Below are positions 1 through 7,674 of a DNA stretch of 50,996 nucleotides, piece after piece (the first letter of the stretch is position 1; every line of letters begins with the position of its first letter). Source of the stretch: Candidatus Electrothrix gigas (GTDB lineage: Bacteria; Desulfobacterota; Desulfobulbia; Desulfobulbales; Desulfobulbaceae); NCBI GenBank assembly GCA_022766165.1, contig QYLO01000016.1, positions 1 to 50,996 on the forward strand, read 5' to 3'. The position numbers and the translations under genes are program-made. The notes below the pieces were generated by a model that ran no database searches, was not told the origin of the DNA, and saw nothing but the letters and a program-made list of their open reading frames with translations.

Positions 1-126
1 AATAAAGCATCCGTATCCGAACCAGCGGCTACGCGTCATCTGACCCGAGGTAGGAGCCGTATGAGGTAGTTCCTCACGTACGGATCTGTGCGGGGGGTGC
101 CGGGTAACTGGTATCCCTACCGCGAT
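1..126 (+). mobile_element. 3' end of a bacterial group II intron (domains V and VI)
   Basis: Bases 54-88 fold as a domain V hairpin: GAGCCGTATGAGG pairs with CCTCACGTACGG across a small loop, leaves a two-base CG bulge, and carries the AGC triad at 55-57. Domain VI follows at about 90-123 as GCGG...CCGC, with a bulge-type A at 119. That A lies seven bases before a terminal AT at 125-126, as expected for the branch point and 3' splice boundary. The intron-encoded reverse transcriptase would lie upstream, outside the window. The fold was read by eye. The subclass cannot be assigned from this fragment. Confidence 0.75.
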
Positions 127-135
127 TTGATTTCA

Positions 136-162
136 GGCGGGCCTTTTGGTCCGTCCTTTTTT
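136..162 (+). terminator. Rho-independent terminator just after the intron
   Basis: GGCGGGCC (136-143) pairs with GGTCCGTC (148-155), with two G-T wobbles, around a TTTT loop. A C and six T residues follow (157-162). It lies ten bases past the intron end, so it belongs to the 3' exon. From 163 to 332 I see no credible gene; the reading frame open through 88-342 starts inside intron RNA and has no recognisable features. Confidence 0.65.
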
Positions 163-332
163 ATTTTGACGGCAATAGGGAACAGACCCCTATTGATTTG
201 TCAACCTTTTCTGTCTTCCGTAAGAACAAATTGGATGTTGCGCCGAAAGGAGAATGGCGACTTTGCCCAGAGTAATTCCAGCCTCTTGCCTTGTCAAGAA
301 GTTTTTTACAGCAACAGGATATTTAATACGAT

Positions 333-995
333 TCAGTCATGATTTTCATAACTCCCTCTTACACGCTTAAAACCATACTCTGTTGCAAACCAATCCGCAT
401 ATATTTCTGATTTCTCAGCCGTTCTCTTCTTATGTCTATCAACGTGATGCCCCAGCTCATGAACAAACACCTCCCGTAAGTAGAATTTTTTCAATGACTC
501 TTTTGTAAAGGTTCTGAACCAAAGATTATTTTTGCGGCAATATATTGCACCTGCTCTTTCATACTCTCTTTGAATATGTGGAGCTGGCAATGATTGAGAG
601 GAGACAACCAACTGATCCTTGGGATACGGAAAGAGAAAAATGCAATGTGCATAGTATATTCCAAAGCAAAAGAGGTTGCCCCGAGAAACCTTTAACTGTT
701 TGTTTGAGCCAGACAAGAGAATAACGCCTTTTAATCCCCGTGTAAATGCAACAGGCAAGGAGTTGATTGCAGTTGCAATGTCATTGCTTGAGACCGGCAT
801 TAAAAACTTTTCATGCGTGTTTTCATATTTAATGACGATCTCATTTGAAGCGTTTAAGACATCATAATACTTTTCAAAAAAGGCATATTCCGCTGCATGG
901 GCATAAGGGTCAAAGACATTACAGTTTGTCTGTTTTGATTTTGCCCAAGAACCGGTTCGTTGATATTTATGAGCTGTTTTCTTTCTGTAAAGCAT
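333..995 (-). CDS. Putative zinc metallopeptidase-like protein (HExxH)
   Basis: The 220-aa product has no signal peptide. Near its C-terminus it carries VFVHELGHHVDRH: His179, Glu180 and His183 form a zincin HExxH motif. It is followed about 14 residues later by SEIYADWFA, where Glu197 or Asp201 could be the third zinc ligand. This arrangement resembles small single-domain zincins such as the ImmA/IrrE-type and minigluzincin groups. The rest of the protein is not recognised. It is an isolated minus-strand gene with a weak ribosome-binding site. The metal site is clear; the family and substrate are inferred and uncertain. Confidence 0.6.
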   Translation of the reverse strand: MLYRKKTAHKYQRTGSWAKSKQTNCNVFDPYAHAAEYAFFEKYYDVLNASNEIVIKYENTHEKFLMPVSSNDIATAINSLPVAFTRGLKGVILLSGSNKQLKVSRGNLFCFGIYYAHCIFLFPYPKDQLVVSSQSLPAPHIQREYERAGAIYCRKNNLWFRTFTKESLKKFYLREVFVHELGHHVDRHKKRTAEKSEIYADWFATEYGFKRVRGSYENHD

Positions 996-1123
996 GATTT
1001 TTCAATCCAGTAGAGGCCGCTCTTAGGGGTCTCTTAGGGGTGTTGTATTTAACCCTGCCGAGTAATCAGACAGATACAAGCACCCCCTTGTTGTAGATTG
1101 TACAAAGCTCTAGCACGCAGACA

Positions 1124-1441
1124 TTAAGACATTGCGGCGGAATCAATCCAGACCGTTCCAGCCTCTATAAACTGATCAAGATCTTCTTCATACTCTCTGT
1201 TTCTGAGGCAGAGTTCCAGCAGAAACTCTTTTGCATGTCTGTACAGTTTTTGCCGTCTTTTTTTGACTTCTTCAGCGTTTTCTCTTGTTGCTATCTCCTC
1301 AACTATTCCCTCAATGATTGACTCCAGAATCGGGGTGTAGTCAGAGGCATTATCCAACAGGATAGCTTCATGTCGTACATGTAAGTTATCCAGGATGGAA
1401 AGGAGGAGGATTTCTTCTTGGGTTCTCATGATACTGTTCAT
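1124..1441 (-). CDS. Hypothetical small helical acidic protein
   Basis: The 105-aa product is rich in Glu, Leu and Ile, with no cysteines apart from one Cys in a helical stretch, and no signal peptide or membrane segment. It looks fully alpha-helical (ESIIEGIVEEIATREN, then KKRRQKLYRHAKEFLLEL). I do not recognise a family. Two possible starts lie close together (Met1 and Met5). A 26-codon mini-gene with a good ribosome-binding site lies 47 bases upstream on the same strand and may be co-transcribed. Confidence 0.5.
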   Translation of the reverse strand: MNSIMRTQEEILLLSILDNLHVRHEAILLDNASDYTPILESIIEGIVEEIATRENAEEVKKRRQKLYRHAKEFLLELCLRNREYEEDLDQFIEAGTVWIDSAAMS

Positions 1442-1488
1442 TTTATCTGGATGGGTAGTAGGTAGTATTGTGGTAGGTTCCTATCTTC

Positions 1489-1569
1489 CTATCTTGTGAA
1501 AAGATGAAAGAGATATAAAAGGAGTAGCCCGCTAACAAGAAATGCGATTCTGTAAATATATAGCTTCAT
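1489..1569 (-). CDS. Possible 26-aa single-pass membrane mini-protein
   Basis: The minus-strand frame begins ATGAAGCTATATATT and is preceded by CAGGAG eight bases upstream. It reads MKLYIYRIAFLVSGLLL and continues hydrophobic to HLFTR before a TAG stop. That gives a short basic N-terminus, about 16 hydrophobic residues and a basic end, a typical mini membrane protein or toxin-like peptide. It lies just upstream of the 105-aa gene on the same strand. Only the ribosome-binding site and hydrophobic profile support it. Confidence 0.35.
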   Translation of the reverse strand: MKLYIYRIAFLVSGLLLLYLFHLFTR

Positions 1570-1870
1570 CTGAATTTCTCCTGGGTTATAGTTGCTAACT
1601 GTGTACTGGAATAAAACTCTTCTCAGGTCAAGTTCTTAGTAAAAAGAAAAAGTATTTAATTAGGATTAAGAAGCTGATAATAAAGTGTTAGGAAAAGAAG
1701 AGAGAAGTCCTTGCTCTCTGGTATTCTCTGGTATTGCTTGCTAGGACTGGGGAGAAAAAATTAAAAATTAACCGTTTCAAAATATGAACGTAACATATCG
1801 TCCCTATACTTTTCTTAGTTTCTTCCTAGTCTCTAATGATTTTGTTTTAATCAAAAAAAGGAGTATTGTG
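1570..1870. other. AT-rich intergenic stretch with a 10-bp tandem repeat
   Basis: No gene is visible on either strand. CTCTGGTATT is repeated twice in tandem at 1716-1735, and GTCCT (1708-1712) could pair with AGGAC (1743-1747) around it. I cannot assign a function. The ribosome-binding site for the next gene (AAAGGAG, 1857-1863) lies at its end. Confidence 0.4.
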
Positions 1871-2071
1871 ATGATCTATATCTTTATATTCTTATTGTTC
1901 TCTCTTATTTTGCTTGCCGGAGTGACAGCCTTTTTTTTCGCCTCTCTTAAATATCAAGAAGTTCCAGCCAATGTTCGCCTTGTCATTGATACCTGGAACT
2001 CTGTCCGTAATGAAGATGATAAACATGATGAACGGACAGAGGACAGAAAGAAAGGCGGTTTCAACGATTAG
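1871..2071 (+). CDS. Small single-pass membrane protein, unknown function
   Basis: The 66-aa product starts at MIYIFIFLLF, chosen because AAAGGAG lies seven bases upstream. The frame is open further 5' but without a ribosome-binding site. Residues 3-27 form one transmembrane helix. The remainder is hydrophilic and highly charged (NEDDKHDERTEDRKKGG). The topology suggests a membrane-anchored cytoplasmic tail. The last codons overlap the end of the convergent gene at 2068-2268 by four bases. Family not recognised. Confidence 0.5.
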   Translation: MIYIFIFLLFSLILLAGVTAFFFASLKYQEVPANVRLVIDTWNSVRNEDDKHDERTEDRKKGGFND

Positions 2072-2268
2072 GATTGAAAGGGAAGAAGAGTCAGTTCCCG
2101 GAAATAATCGAACCAGCATTGCCAAGGGCGTGTGTCTTCCGTGCATTTCCGAGGACAGCCAGAAAAGTGTTCTTCTCGGATAGGACAGAGTCCACTCTTC
2201 ATATTGCAAACCATTTTTGCGGCCTTTTCCAAGGCGAGTTCCATCGTTTTTTCATTACTTTCCTGCAT
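2068..2268 (-). CDS. Small cysteine-rich protein, unknown function
   Basis: The 66-aa product starts at MQESNEKTME, chosen because GGAGG lies eight bases upstream in the mRNA; the frame extends 11 codons further without such a signal. After a short helix it carries evenly spaced cysteines (CNMKSGLCP, GCPRKC, WQCWFDYF), which suggests a small metal-binding or Fe-S fold. It converges on the membrane mini-protein and overlaps its stop. No family recognised. Confidence 0.5.
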   Translation of the reverse strand: MQESNEKTMELALEKAAKMVCNMKSGLCPIREEHFSGCPRKCTEDTRPWQCWFDYFRELTLLPFQS

Positions 2269-2481
2269 CGTATCTACCTCCTTATTTCTTATTTGAATCA
2301 TTCAATAGGTTACTGCGCGTTACTGCGAAAGCGTATGATGTGTCGATGTTTCCTGAATAAAGCATAGTGTAGGGTCTAGGTGTTATCCTCCTGTTACCAT
2401 TTCATTAAGATAGTATTATTCATATTCTCACTCATATTCTTGCCCAAAAAATGCCAAAAAAGATGACAGAGGAAAGCCCTG

Positions 2482-2519
2482 CTAACACAATCCTAACAAT
2501 ACGCTAACCACAGTATAAT
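2482..2519 (+). promoter_or_regulatory. Pho-box-like direct repeats and -10 element of phoU-pstC
   Basis: Three CTAAC half sites start at 2482, 2493 and 2504, exactly 11 bases apart. A perfect TATAAT -10 follows at 2514-2519. There is no good -35, which is normal for PhoB-activated promoters where the Pho box replaces it. The 11-bp period matches tandem PhoB binding. The same arrangement, with a 19-base identical core (GCTAACACAATCCTAACAA), occurs before pstA at 6011-6029. Binding by PhoB is inferred; the consensus differs from that of E. coli. Confidence 0.75.
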
Positions 2520-2556
2520 TGACACTCAGTACTATCCATTCACTTTACACGAGGAA

Positions 2557-3294
2557 ATGAAGAGAAAAACAAACGATTCCTGTACAACCTGTCTTTACGG
2601 CAGGATTCTGGAGAACAAGGTGCCTGATAAAAAAGTACTCAACCGAACCCTGCATCGGGAAATTGATTTGCTCAAAAAGATGTTTATCGATCTCGGATCA
2701 TTGGTCGAAGATCGCCTGCATAAGGCATGCATTGCCATTGAAAGCGGTGATAAGGAACTGGCTGAGGATATTATCCGCACGGATAATGTCATTGATCAGA
2801 TGGAGGTACAGATAGAAGAGGAATGCCTCAAAGTCCTGGCCCTGCATCAGCCCGTTGCCAGTGACTTGCGTCTTATTGTTGCCATTATTAAAATTAACAA
2901 CGAGCTGGAGCGCATCGGCGATATGGCGGTCGGTATTGCCAGACGAGTGCAGGTTATCCAGCAGGAGGCTGCAAGCTTTGCAGTAGACTATACAGCAATG
3001 GCGGTCAAAGTCCTGGGGATGATCAAGATGAGCCTGGATGCCTTGCTGACCGAGAATGCCGATCTTGCCCGCAAAATATTTCTTGAGGATCAAGAAGTGG
3101 ATACCCTGCGAAATGAGGCGTACCAGACTGTTGTGAAAGAGCTTAATGCCGACACTGCCGGTCATGCTGCTGCTCTCCTGAACATGTATCTGCTGGCACG
3201 CCATTTAGAGCGTATCGGAGATCGAGCCTGCAACATTGCGGAAGAGGTTATCTACCTTGTTGAAGGGGATATTGTCAGGAATGAAGAAAAATAA
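2557..3294 (+). CDS. phoU: Phosphate uptake regulator PhoU
   Basis: PhoU restrains the PhoR/PhoB phosphate-starvation response and Pst transporter activity when phosphate is plentiful. The 245-aa product shows the two tandem three-helix PhoU repeats, each ending in the conserved metal-binding helix: INNELERIGDMAVGIA (about 110-125) and LARHLERIGDRACNIAEE (about 214-231). About 25 extra N-terminal residues contain a CTTC motif, so translation might begin later. It is first in the locus, before pstC, and directly downstream of a Pho-box-like promoter. In E. coli phoU is last in the operon, so the order here is different. Confidence 0.95.
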   Translation: MKRKTNDSCTTCLYGRILENKVPDKKVLNRTLHREIDLLKKMFIDLGSLVEDRLHKACIAIESGDKELAEDIIRTDNVIDQMEVQIEEECLKVLALHQPVASDLRLIVAIIKINNELERIGDMAVGIARRVQVIQQEAASFAVDYTAMAVKVLGMIKMSLDALLTENADLARKIFLEDQEVDTLRNEAYQTVVKELNADTAGHAAALLNMYLLARHLERIGDRACNIAEEVIYLVEGDIVRNEEK

Positions 3295-3358
3295 GAGAAC
3301 AGGCTCTTTACGGAACCTGCTTTATTGAACCTGGACTGACCCCAAAAAATAATACGAT

Positions 3359-4753
3359 ATGTCAACTTTTTATATTCCGGTAGCCTTACTGATACTGAGT
3401 TCCCTCGCCTATTGGCAGGGACGGGAAAAAGCCTTTGCACTGACAGCTCAGGCACGACAGGGAAACGGCCGGCGGCTGCATTCCCGACCAGTCTATTACG
3501 GTCTGATGACCGCTTTCTGGTGCGGTGCTCCGGGAATGCTCCTGTACCTGTTCTGGCTGGCAGCCTCGGATCGGATTCTGACCGGATTGGTTTTGCACAT
3601 CCTGCCGGAAAATATGCAAAACCTGCCTGAAGACCGCTTGAATCTCATTCTGAATGATCTGCATAATCTGATTGCAGGCCATGCTGCTCCAGGTGATATT
3701 GATCCAGCCATGCAGGCAGCGGTTGACTTTTATCATCATCTGGAATCTCTCAGCTCTGTTGCACTGGCTCTGGTGATACTGGCAGGTTCAATAGCAGCCT
3801 TTGCCTTGGTCTATCGTCGGATTCAGCCTGCCTTGCGCGCCCGCAATCATGTGGAACGTCTTGTCTACTATATGCTTATCAGCTGTTCCACGCTGGCTAT
3901 CTTCTGTACTGTCGGCATTGTGCTGTCTGTCCTTTTTGAATCCATCCGTTTTTTTCAACACGTCTCAGTACCTGATTTCCTGTTCGGCCTGAAATGGAGT
4001 CCGCAGATGGCGTTGCGGGCAGATCAGGCTGGGAGTTCGGGCAGTTTCGGGGCGGTGCCGGTTATGGCAGGCACCTTTATGATCACAGCCATTGCCATGT
4101 TTGTCGCTGTTCCGGTGGGCTTGCTGTCAGCAGTCTACTTATCAGAATATGCCGGAAAGACCTTCCGGGCTTTGGTGAAGCCGCTGCTGGAGATTCTGGC
4201 CGGTATTCCTACAGTGGTGTATGGATTTTTTGCCGCCCTTGTTGTTGCACCCTTTATTCGCCAGACAGGCACCTTTATCGGCCTGGATGTGTCTTCGGAA
4301 AGCGCATTGGCAGCCGGTCTGGTTATGGGCATCATGATTATTCCCTTTGTCTCTTCTCTTTCTGACGATGTGATCAATGCGGTTCCCCAGGCCCTGCGGG
4401 ACGGGTCCTACGGTCTGGGTGCGACAAAAAACGAGACCATTATGCAGGTTGTGCTGCCTGCGGCTCTGCCCGGTATTGTCGGCGGAGTGCTGCTTGCAGT
4501 GTCTCGGGCTATTGGTGAAACCATGATCGTGGTCATGGCAGCCGGGCTTTCTGCTCGTCTGACCGCTAATCCTCTTGAGGCCGTCACCACGGTGACAGTG
4601 CAGATCGTGACTCTGCTGGTCGGCGATCAGGAGTTTGACAGCCCGAAAACTATGGCCGCCTTTGCCTTGGGACTCCTCCTCTTTATCATAACCTTGATTC
4701 TGAATGTGATTGCCCTGCATATTGTTCGCAAGTACCGGGAAGAGTATGAGTAG
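3359..4753 (+). CDS. pstC: Phosphate ABC transporter permease PstC
   Basis: PstC forms, with PstA, the inner-membrane channel for high-affinity phosphate import. The permease core runs from about residue 170 to the end. It contains the EAA loop DGSYGLGATKNETIMQ (about 348-363), which contacts the ATPase PstB, and the AIGETM signature. At 464 aa it is longer than typical 300-residue PstC proteins. The first 160 residues add membrane segments at about 3-19, 47-68 and 134-152 and a soluble stretch, as known in extended proteobacterial forms. It follows phoU and is separated from pstA by a reverse-strand CoiA-like gene. Confidence 0.93.
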   Translation: MSTFYIPVALLILSSLAYWQGREKAFALTAQARQGNGRRLHSRPVYYGLMTAFWCGAPGMLLYLFWLAASDRILTGLVLHILPENMQNLPEDRLNLILNDLHNLIAGHAAPGDIDPAMQAAVDFYHHLESLSSVALALVILAGSIAAFALVYRRIQPALRARNHVERLVYYMLISCSTLAIFCTVGIVLSVLFESIRFFQHVSVPDFLFGLKWSPQMALRADQAGSSGSFGAVPVMAGTFMITAIAMFVAVPVGLLSAVYLSEYAGKTFRALVKPLLEILAGIPTVVYGFFAALVVAPFIRQTGTFIGLDVSSESALAAGLVMGIMIIPFVSSLSDDVINAVPQALRDGSYGLGATKNETIMQVVLPAALPGIVGGVLLAVSRAIGETMIVVMAAGLSARLTANPLEAVTTVTVQIVTLLVGDQEFDSPKTMAAFALGLLLFIITLILNVIALHIVRKYREEYE

Positions 4754-4768
4754 AGAGGGGAGATTCTG

Positions 4769-4808
4769 TCCTTTCAGAGCTGGGTTATAAGGAAGAACCC
4801 TGAAAGGA
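4769..4808 (+). terminator. Hairpin between convergent pstC and CoiA-like gene
   Basis: TCCTTTCA (4769-4776) pairs with TGAAAGGA (4801-4808), and GGGTT (4782-4786) with AACCC (4796-4800). Together they form a long interrupted stem. No strong T-run follows on the plus strand. It lies exactly between two convergent genes, so a termination role is plausible; it could act on either strand. Confidence 0.45.
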
Positions 4809-4848
4809 TTTAGCAATCCTATCTGGTAACACCCCGAGTATAAATCTA

Positions 4849-5868
4849 TTATCTTTTTTGCTGAGGACGATACCGATCACATTCCGCCGCCTCATTCGAA
4901 TTACAGGGTTTCCTGTACGTTTTACAGAATATGCTGTCATCAGTGAGAACGCTCCAGTTATTTCCGTGATAACGGCAAAGATAACAGTTTTTTATTGGCA
5001 CTCCACGCTTATGCGCCAAATTAACCTGTTCAACAAATAACTCTCCACGTACCAGATCAAGAAATCCGCTCTCGAAAAATTTGCTGCTGTCTTGAATAAT
5101 GTTAAAATATCTGAGTTTATGTGACCAACGCTGAATTTTACTCCGTAGAGATTGCAGTTCTCCTTGGTCAAGGTAAGCTTTTCCGGAGCTGAAAACGTAA
5201 AATGCAAAAACATGCTCACGGGAACACTTGCATTCAGCGTCCGGAACAACTCCCGCTTCGGGATGAAAACCGATAAAGGACGCATTGTCGGGTGTCAGCT
5301 TGGCACTCCGAATCATATCAATATCCTTCTCAGACTCAACGGGGATTTCAATGACACGATTGCCGCAGGATGCTTTCTTCTCGGAAAGAAAGTGGGATAC
5401 AGCAATCTCAACGTATACTATATCTTCAGGACGCTCGACACTGTGCAGTGAAATATCCGGGATAAACTGACCGTCGCTGGTCTCAACACGAAGTTCAGAA
5501 TAATACTGGGTCAGATCATATTCATGCGTTTCTTCGCCAAGTTCACAAATCCGTCCGGTAAGCTGCTTAAACTTATCACAAATCCTTGGTGAGTTGAGCG
5601 AAATAGTGAACGGCGAGCCTTCCGAAAGGCAATTACGGTAAGTATCTTCAAACACTCGTTTTGCAAGTCGATGAAGGTACGTTTCTCCGTTGCACTCTCC
5701 TTGAAACTTATGTCCGAAATGCGGTCGCTGAACGGGACCATTCACCCGGGCAACAAGAGGTTTGGTACACGCAATACAGCAATATGTATCCGTAATTTGA
5801 GTACCGGCAAGTGATTCTGCGGTAACAACCGCTTTCGAGGAATTCAATGCGTAGCGATATTTAACCAT
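4849..5868 (-). CDS. CoiA-like protein (competence-type nuclease family)
   Basis: The 339-aa product resembles the CoiA-like family. Near the N-terminus it has a zinc-type Cys31-x2-Cys34 pair, then HFGH (50-53) and ETYLHRLAK (62-70), the usual N-terminal signature. Next comes a restriction-endonuclease-like core with Asp138 (FIPDISL) and Glu154 (YVEIAVSH). A second cysteine-rich region near the C-terminus (NCYLCRYH, CKTYRKPC) may bind another metal. CoiA proteins act in DNA processing during natural transformation in Gram-positives; the role of Gram-negative members is unknown. It lies in reverse orientation between pstC and pstA and appears to be an insertion into the pst locus. Confidence 0.65.
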   Translation of the reverse strand: MVKYRYALNSSKAVVTAESLAGTQITDTYCCIACTKPLVARVNGPVQRPHFGHKFQGECNGETYLHRLAKRVFEDTYRNCLSEGSPFTISLNSPRICDKFKQLTGRICELGEETHEYDLTQYYSELRVETSDGQFIPDISLHSVERPEDIVYVEIAVSHFLSEKKASCGNRVIEIPVESEKDIDMIRSAKLTPDNASFIGFHPEAGVVPDAECKCSREHVFAFYVFSSGKAYLDQGELQSLRSKIQRWSHKLRYFNIIQDSSKFFESGFLDLVRGELFVEQVNLAHKRGVPIKNCYLCRYHGNNWSVLTDDSIFCKTYRKPCNSNEAAECDRYRPQQKR

Positions 5869-6011
5869 GTCTCTCCCTGATTAGACCCAACAGTTAGTTA
5901 TCAGACATCATCCCGCTCTCTCCACACCGTAACATCAACAAAACCAACTTGTCAACAGAACTCGTCACACAATCCCCCGCGATCCTCTCCAATACTTGGA
6001 CAACCCGGCAG

Positions 6012-6049
6012 CTAACACAATCCTAACAAAGTGCTAACTCTGCTGTAAT
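6012..6049 (+). promoter_or_regulatory. Second Pho-box-like promoter, for pstA-pstS-pstB
   Basis: CTAAC repeats start at 6012, 6023 and 6034, again 11 bases apart, with a -10-like TGTAAT at 6044-6049 placed as in the phoU promoter. Both promoters also carry ACTCAGTA ten bases after the start of the -10 (2524-2531 and 6054-6061). The match extends through the likely transcription start, which suggests the two arose by duplication. The second promoter would keep pstA under phosphate control although a reverse gene separates it from pstC. Confidence 0.72.
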
Positions 6050-6129
6050 CAGGACTCAGTATAAACAGGGACTGTAAATAGCATGATCACCAATGTATAG
6101 ATTGAAAAAAACTAAGCGAGCAGGAAACA

Positions 6130-7437
6130 ATGTATATCAGGACACAAATGGGGCATCAGGACAAGAAAACAACAACAAAAGCTTCAGCTACAGAGCGGGT
6201 TCAACTCGGTCTGGCCAAGCGGCGGCGAAAAGAAGAACGATTTCGGAAACTGAGCTTTGCAGCCGTACTGTTGAGTATTGGCTTCCTTGTCCTGTTATTT
6301 GCTTCAATTATTTCCAATGGCTGGCCTGCGTTTCAGCGAACAGATATTCTGCTGGATGTTCATTTCGACCAAAAAGTGTTGGATGTGAACAGCTTGGTCA
6401 ATGCCAATTACGGCAAGCTGGTTAAGCAGGCCATGCGAGATGTCTTTCCCGAGGTTACGTCACGACGAGATAAACGGGAGCTGTACAGGCTGGTCAGTTC
6501 CGGCGCCTCGTATGAGTTGCAAAAAATGGTGACAGCTGACCCGACCTTGATCGGCAAGACTGTTTCTTTATGGCTGCCGGCTGATGATCTCACCGATATG
6601 CTGATGAAGGGCAAAATCGACAGGAGTCTCCCGGAAGCAGAGCGACCAATATCGAACAAACAGATCCAATGGATTGATCAACTTATTGCGCAAAAACGAC
6701 TGAAAAAGAATTTTAATACCACTTTCTTTCAGGCAGGTGATTCACGGGAACCGGAGCTGTCCGGAATCAAAGGGGCCTTGACCGGGTCACTGTTCACCCT
6801 GCTGGTTACTTTGGTGCTTTCTTTTCCAGTGGCTGTTGCCGCAGCGATTTACTTAGAAGAATTTGCACCGAAAAACAAGTGGACCGATTTGGTTGAAGTG
6901 AATATCAACAATCTGGCTGCTGTGCCTTCCATTGTTTTCGGTCTCTTAGGACTGGCAGTTTTTCTCAACTTTTTTGGTATGCCCCGTTCGTCGCCGCTGG
7001 TCGGCGGAATGGTTCTGTCACTGATGACCCTGCCCACAATTATTATTGCCAGTCGGGCCTCATTAAAGGCGGTCCCTCCATCGATTCGAGAGGCTGCCCT
7101 GGGCGTGGGCGCATCAAAGATGCAGACCGTGTTTCATCATGTCATCCCGCTGGCTATGCCCGGTATGATGACTGGAACGATTATCGGCCTCTCGCAGGCC
7201 CTGGGCGAAACAGCGCCCTTGCTGATGATCGGCATGGTGGCCTTTATTGTTGATGTGCCGGGCAGCGTGACAGATCCGGCAACGGTTCTGCCTGTACAGA
7301 TTTTTCTTTGGGCTGATTCACCGGAACGGGCCTTTGTTGAACGGACTTCTGCTGCCATTCTGGTCCTGCTCATGTTTTTAATCTCAATGAATGGGGTAGC
7401 AATTTACCTGCGGAGAAAATTTGAACGGCGGTGGTAA
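6130..7437 (+). CDS. pstA: Phosphate ABC transporter permease PstA
   Basis: PstA is the second channel subunit of the Pst phosphate importer. The permease core spans about residues 214-435, with the EAA loop IREAALGVGASKMQT (about 319-333) and QALGETAPLL. The N-terminal part has one membrane helix (about 43-62) followed by a periplasmic insert of about 145 residues. This is the DUF3333-type layout known for long PstA proteins. The start is uncertain: Met1 has only a weak GGA upstream, and Met7 is a possible alternative. It stands behind its own Pho-box-like promoter, and pstS follows after a gap that holds a hairpin repeat. Confidence 0.93.
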   Translation: MYIRTQMGHQDKKTTTKASATERVQLGLAKRRRKEERFRKLSFAAVLLSIGFLVLLFASIISNGWPAFQRTDILLDVHFDQKVLDVNSLVNANYGKLVKQAMRDVFPEVTSRRDKRELYRLVSSGASYELQKMVTADPTLIGKTVSLWLPADDLTDMLMKGKIDRSLPEAERPISNKQIQWIDQLIAQKRLKKNFNTTFFQAGDSREPELSGIKGALTGSLFTLLVTLVLSFPVAVAAAIYLEEFAPKNKWTDLVEVNINNLAAVPSIVFGLLGLAVFLNFFGMPRSSPLVGGMVLSLMTLPTIIIASRASLKAVPPSIREAALGVGASKMQTVFHHVIPLAMPGMMTGTIIGLSQALGETAPLLMIGMVAFIVDVPGSVTDPATVLPVQIFLWADSPERAFVERTSAAILVLLMFLISMNGVAIYLRRKFERRW

Positions 7438-7562
7438 GCCTTCCGTCTTTGTTGTGGCACCAAATGCGGATGGGGGGCTATCCATCTCCTACAAAAAAAC
7501 AGCTCCTTGTTCGCATCTTTTAGGAATAGAGCAAGAAATATCTTGCCCGGTTGCCGGATACT

Positions 7563-7623
7563 GTAGGGGCGAACCCCTGTGTTCGCCCTTGCATACCGGG
7601 CAGGCACAGGGGCCTGCCCCTAC
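7563..7623. repeat. Hairpin repeat with GTAGGGGC/GCCCCTAC ends, copy 1
   Basis: This 61-bp element is bounded by the inverted ends GTAGGGGC and GCCCCTAC. It contains two sub-hairpins, one reading GGGCGAAC...GTTCGCCC and one reading GGGCAGGC...GCCTGCCC. A longer copy in the opposite order lies at 25238-25317 and a decayed half copy near 29480. It sits in the pstA-pstS gap, 50 bases before the pstS start. It resembles the REP/MITE-like palindromes dispersed in many bacterial genomes; no transposase is present here. Confidence 0.75.
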
Positions 7624-7674
7624 AACAATTGGCCCTTGAATGGGTAAAAAACGAAAGAAATGCAAGGAGAACAA

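Noticed and set aside
88..342. Open frame of 84 codons after the intron
   Set aside because: It begins inside domain V/VI of the intron, has no ribosome-binding site or family signature, and runs across a terminator.
4142..4816. 224-codon minus-strand frame over pstC
   Set aside because: Antisense shadow of a well-supported permease gene.
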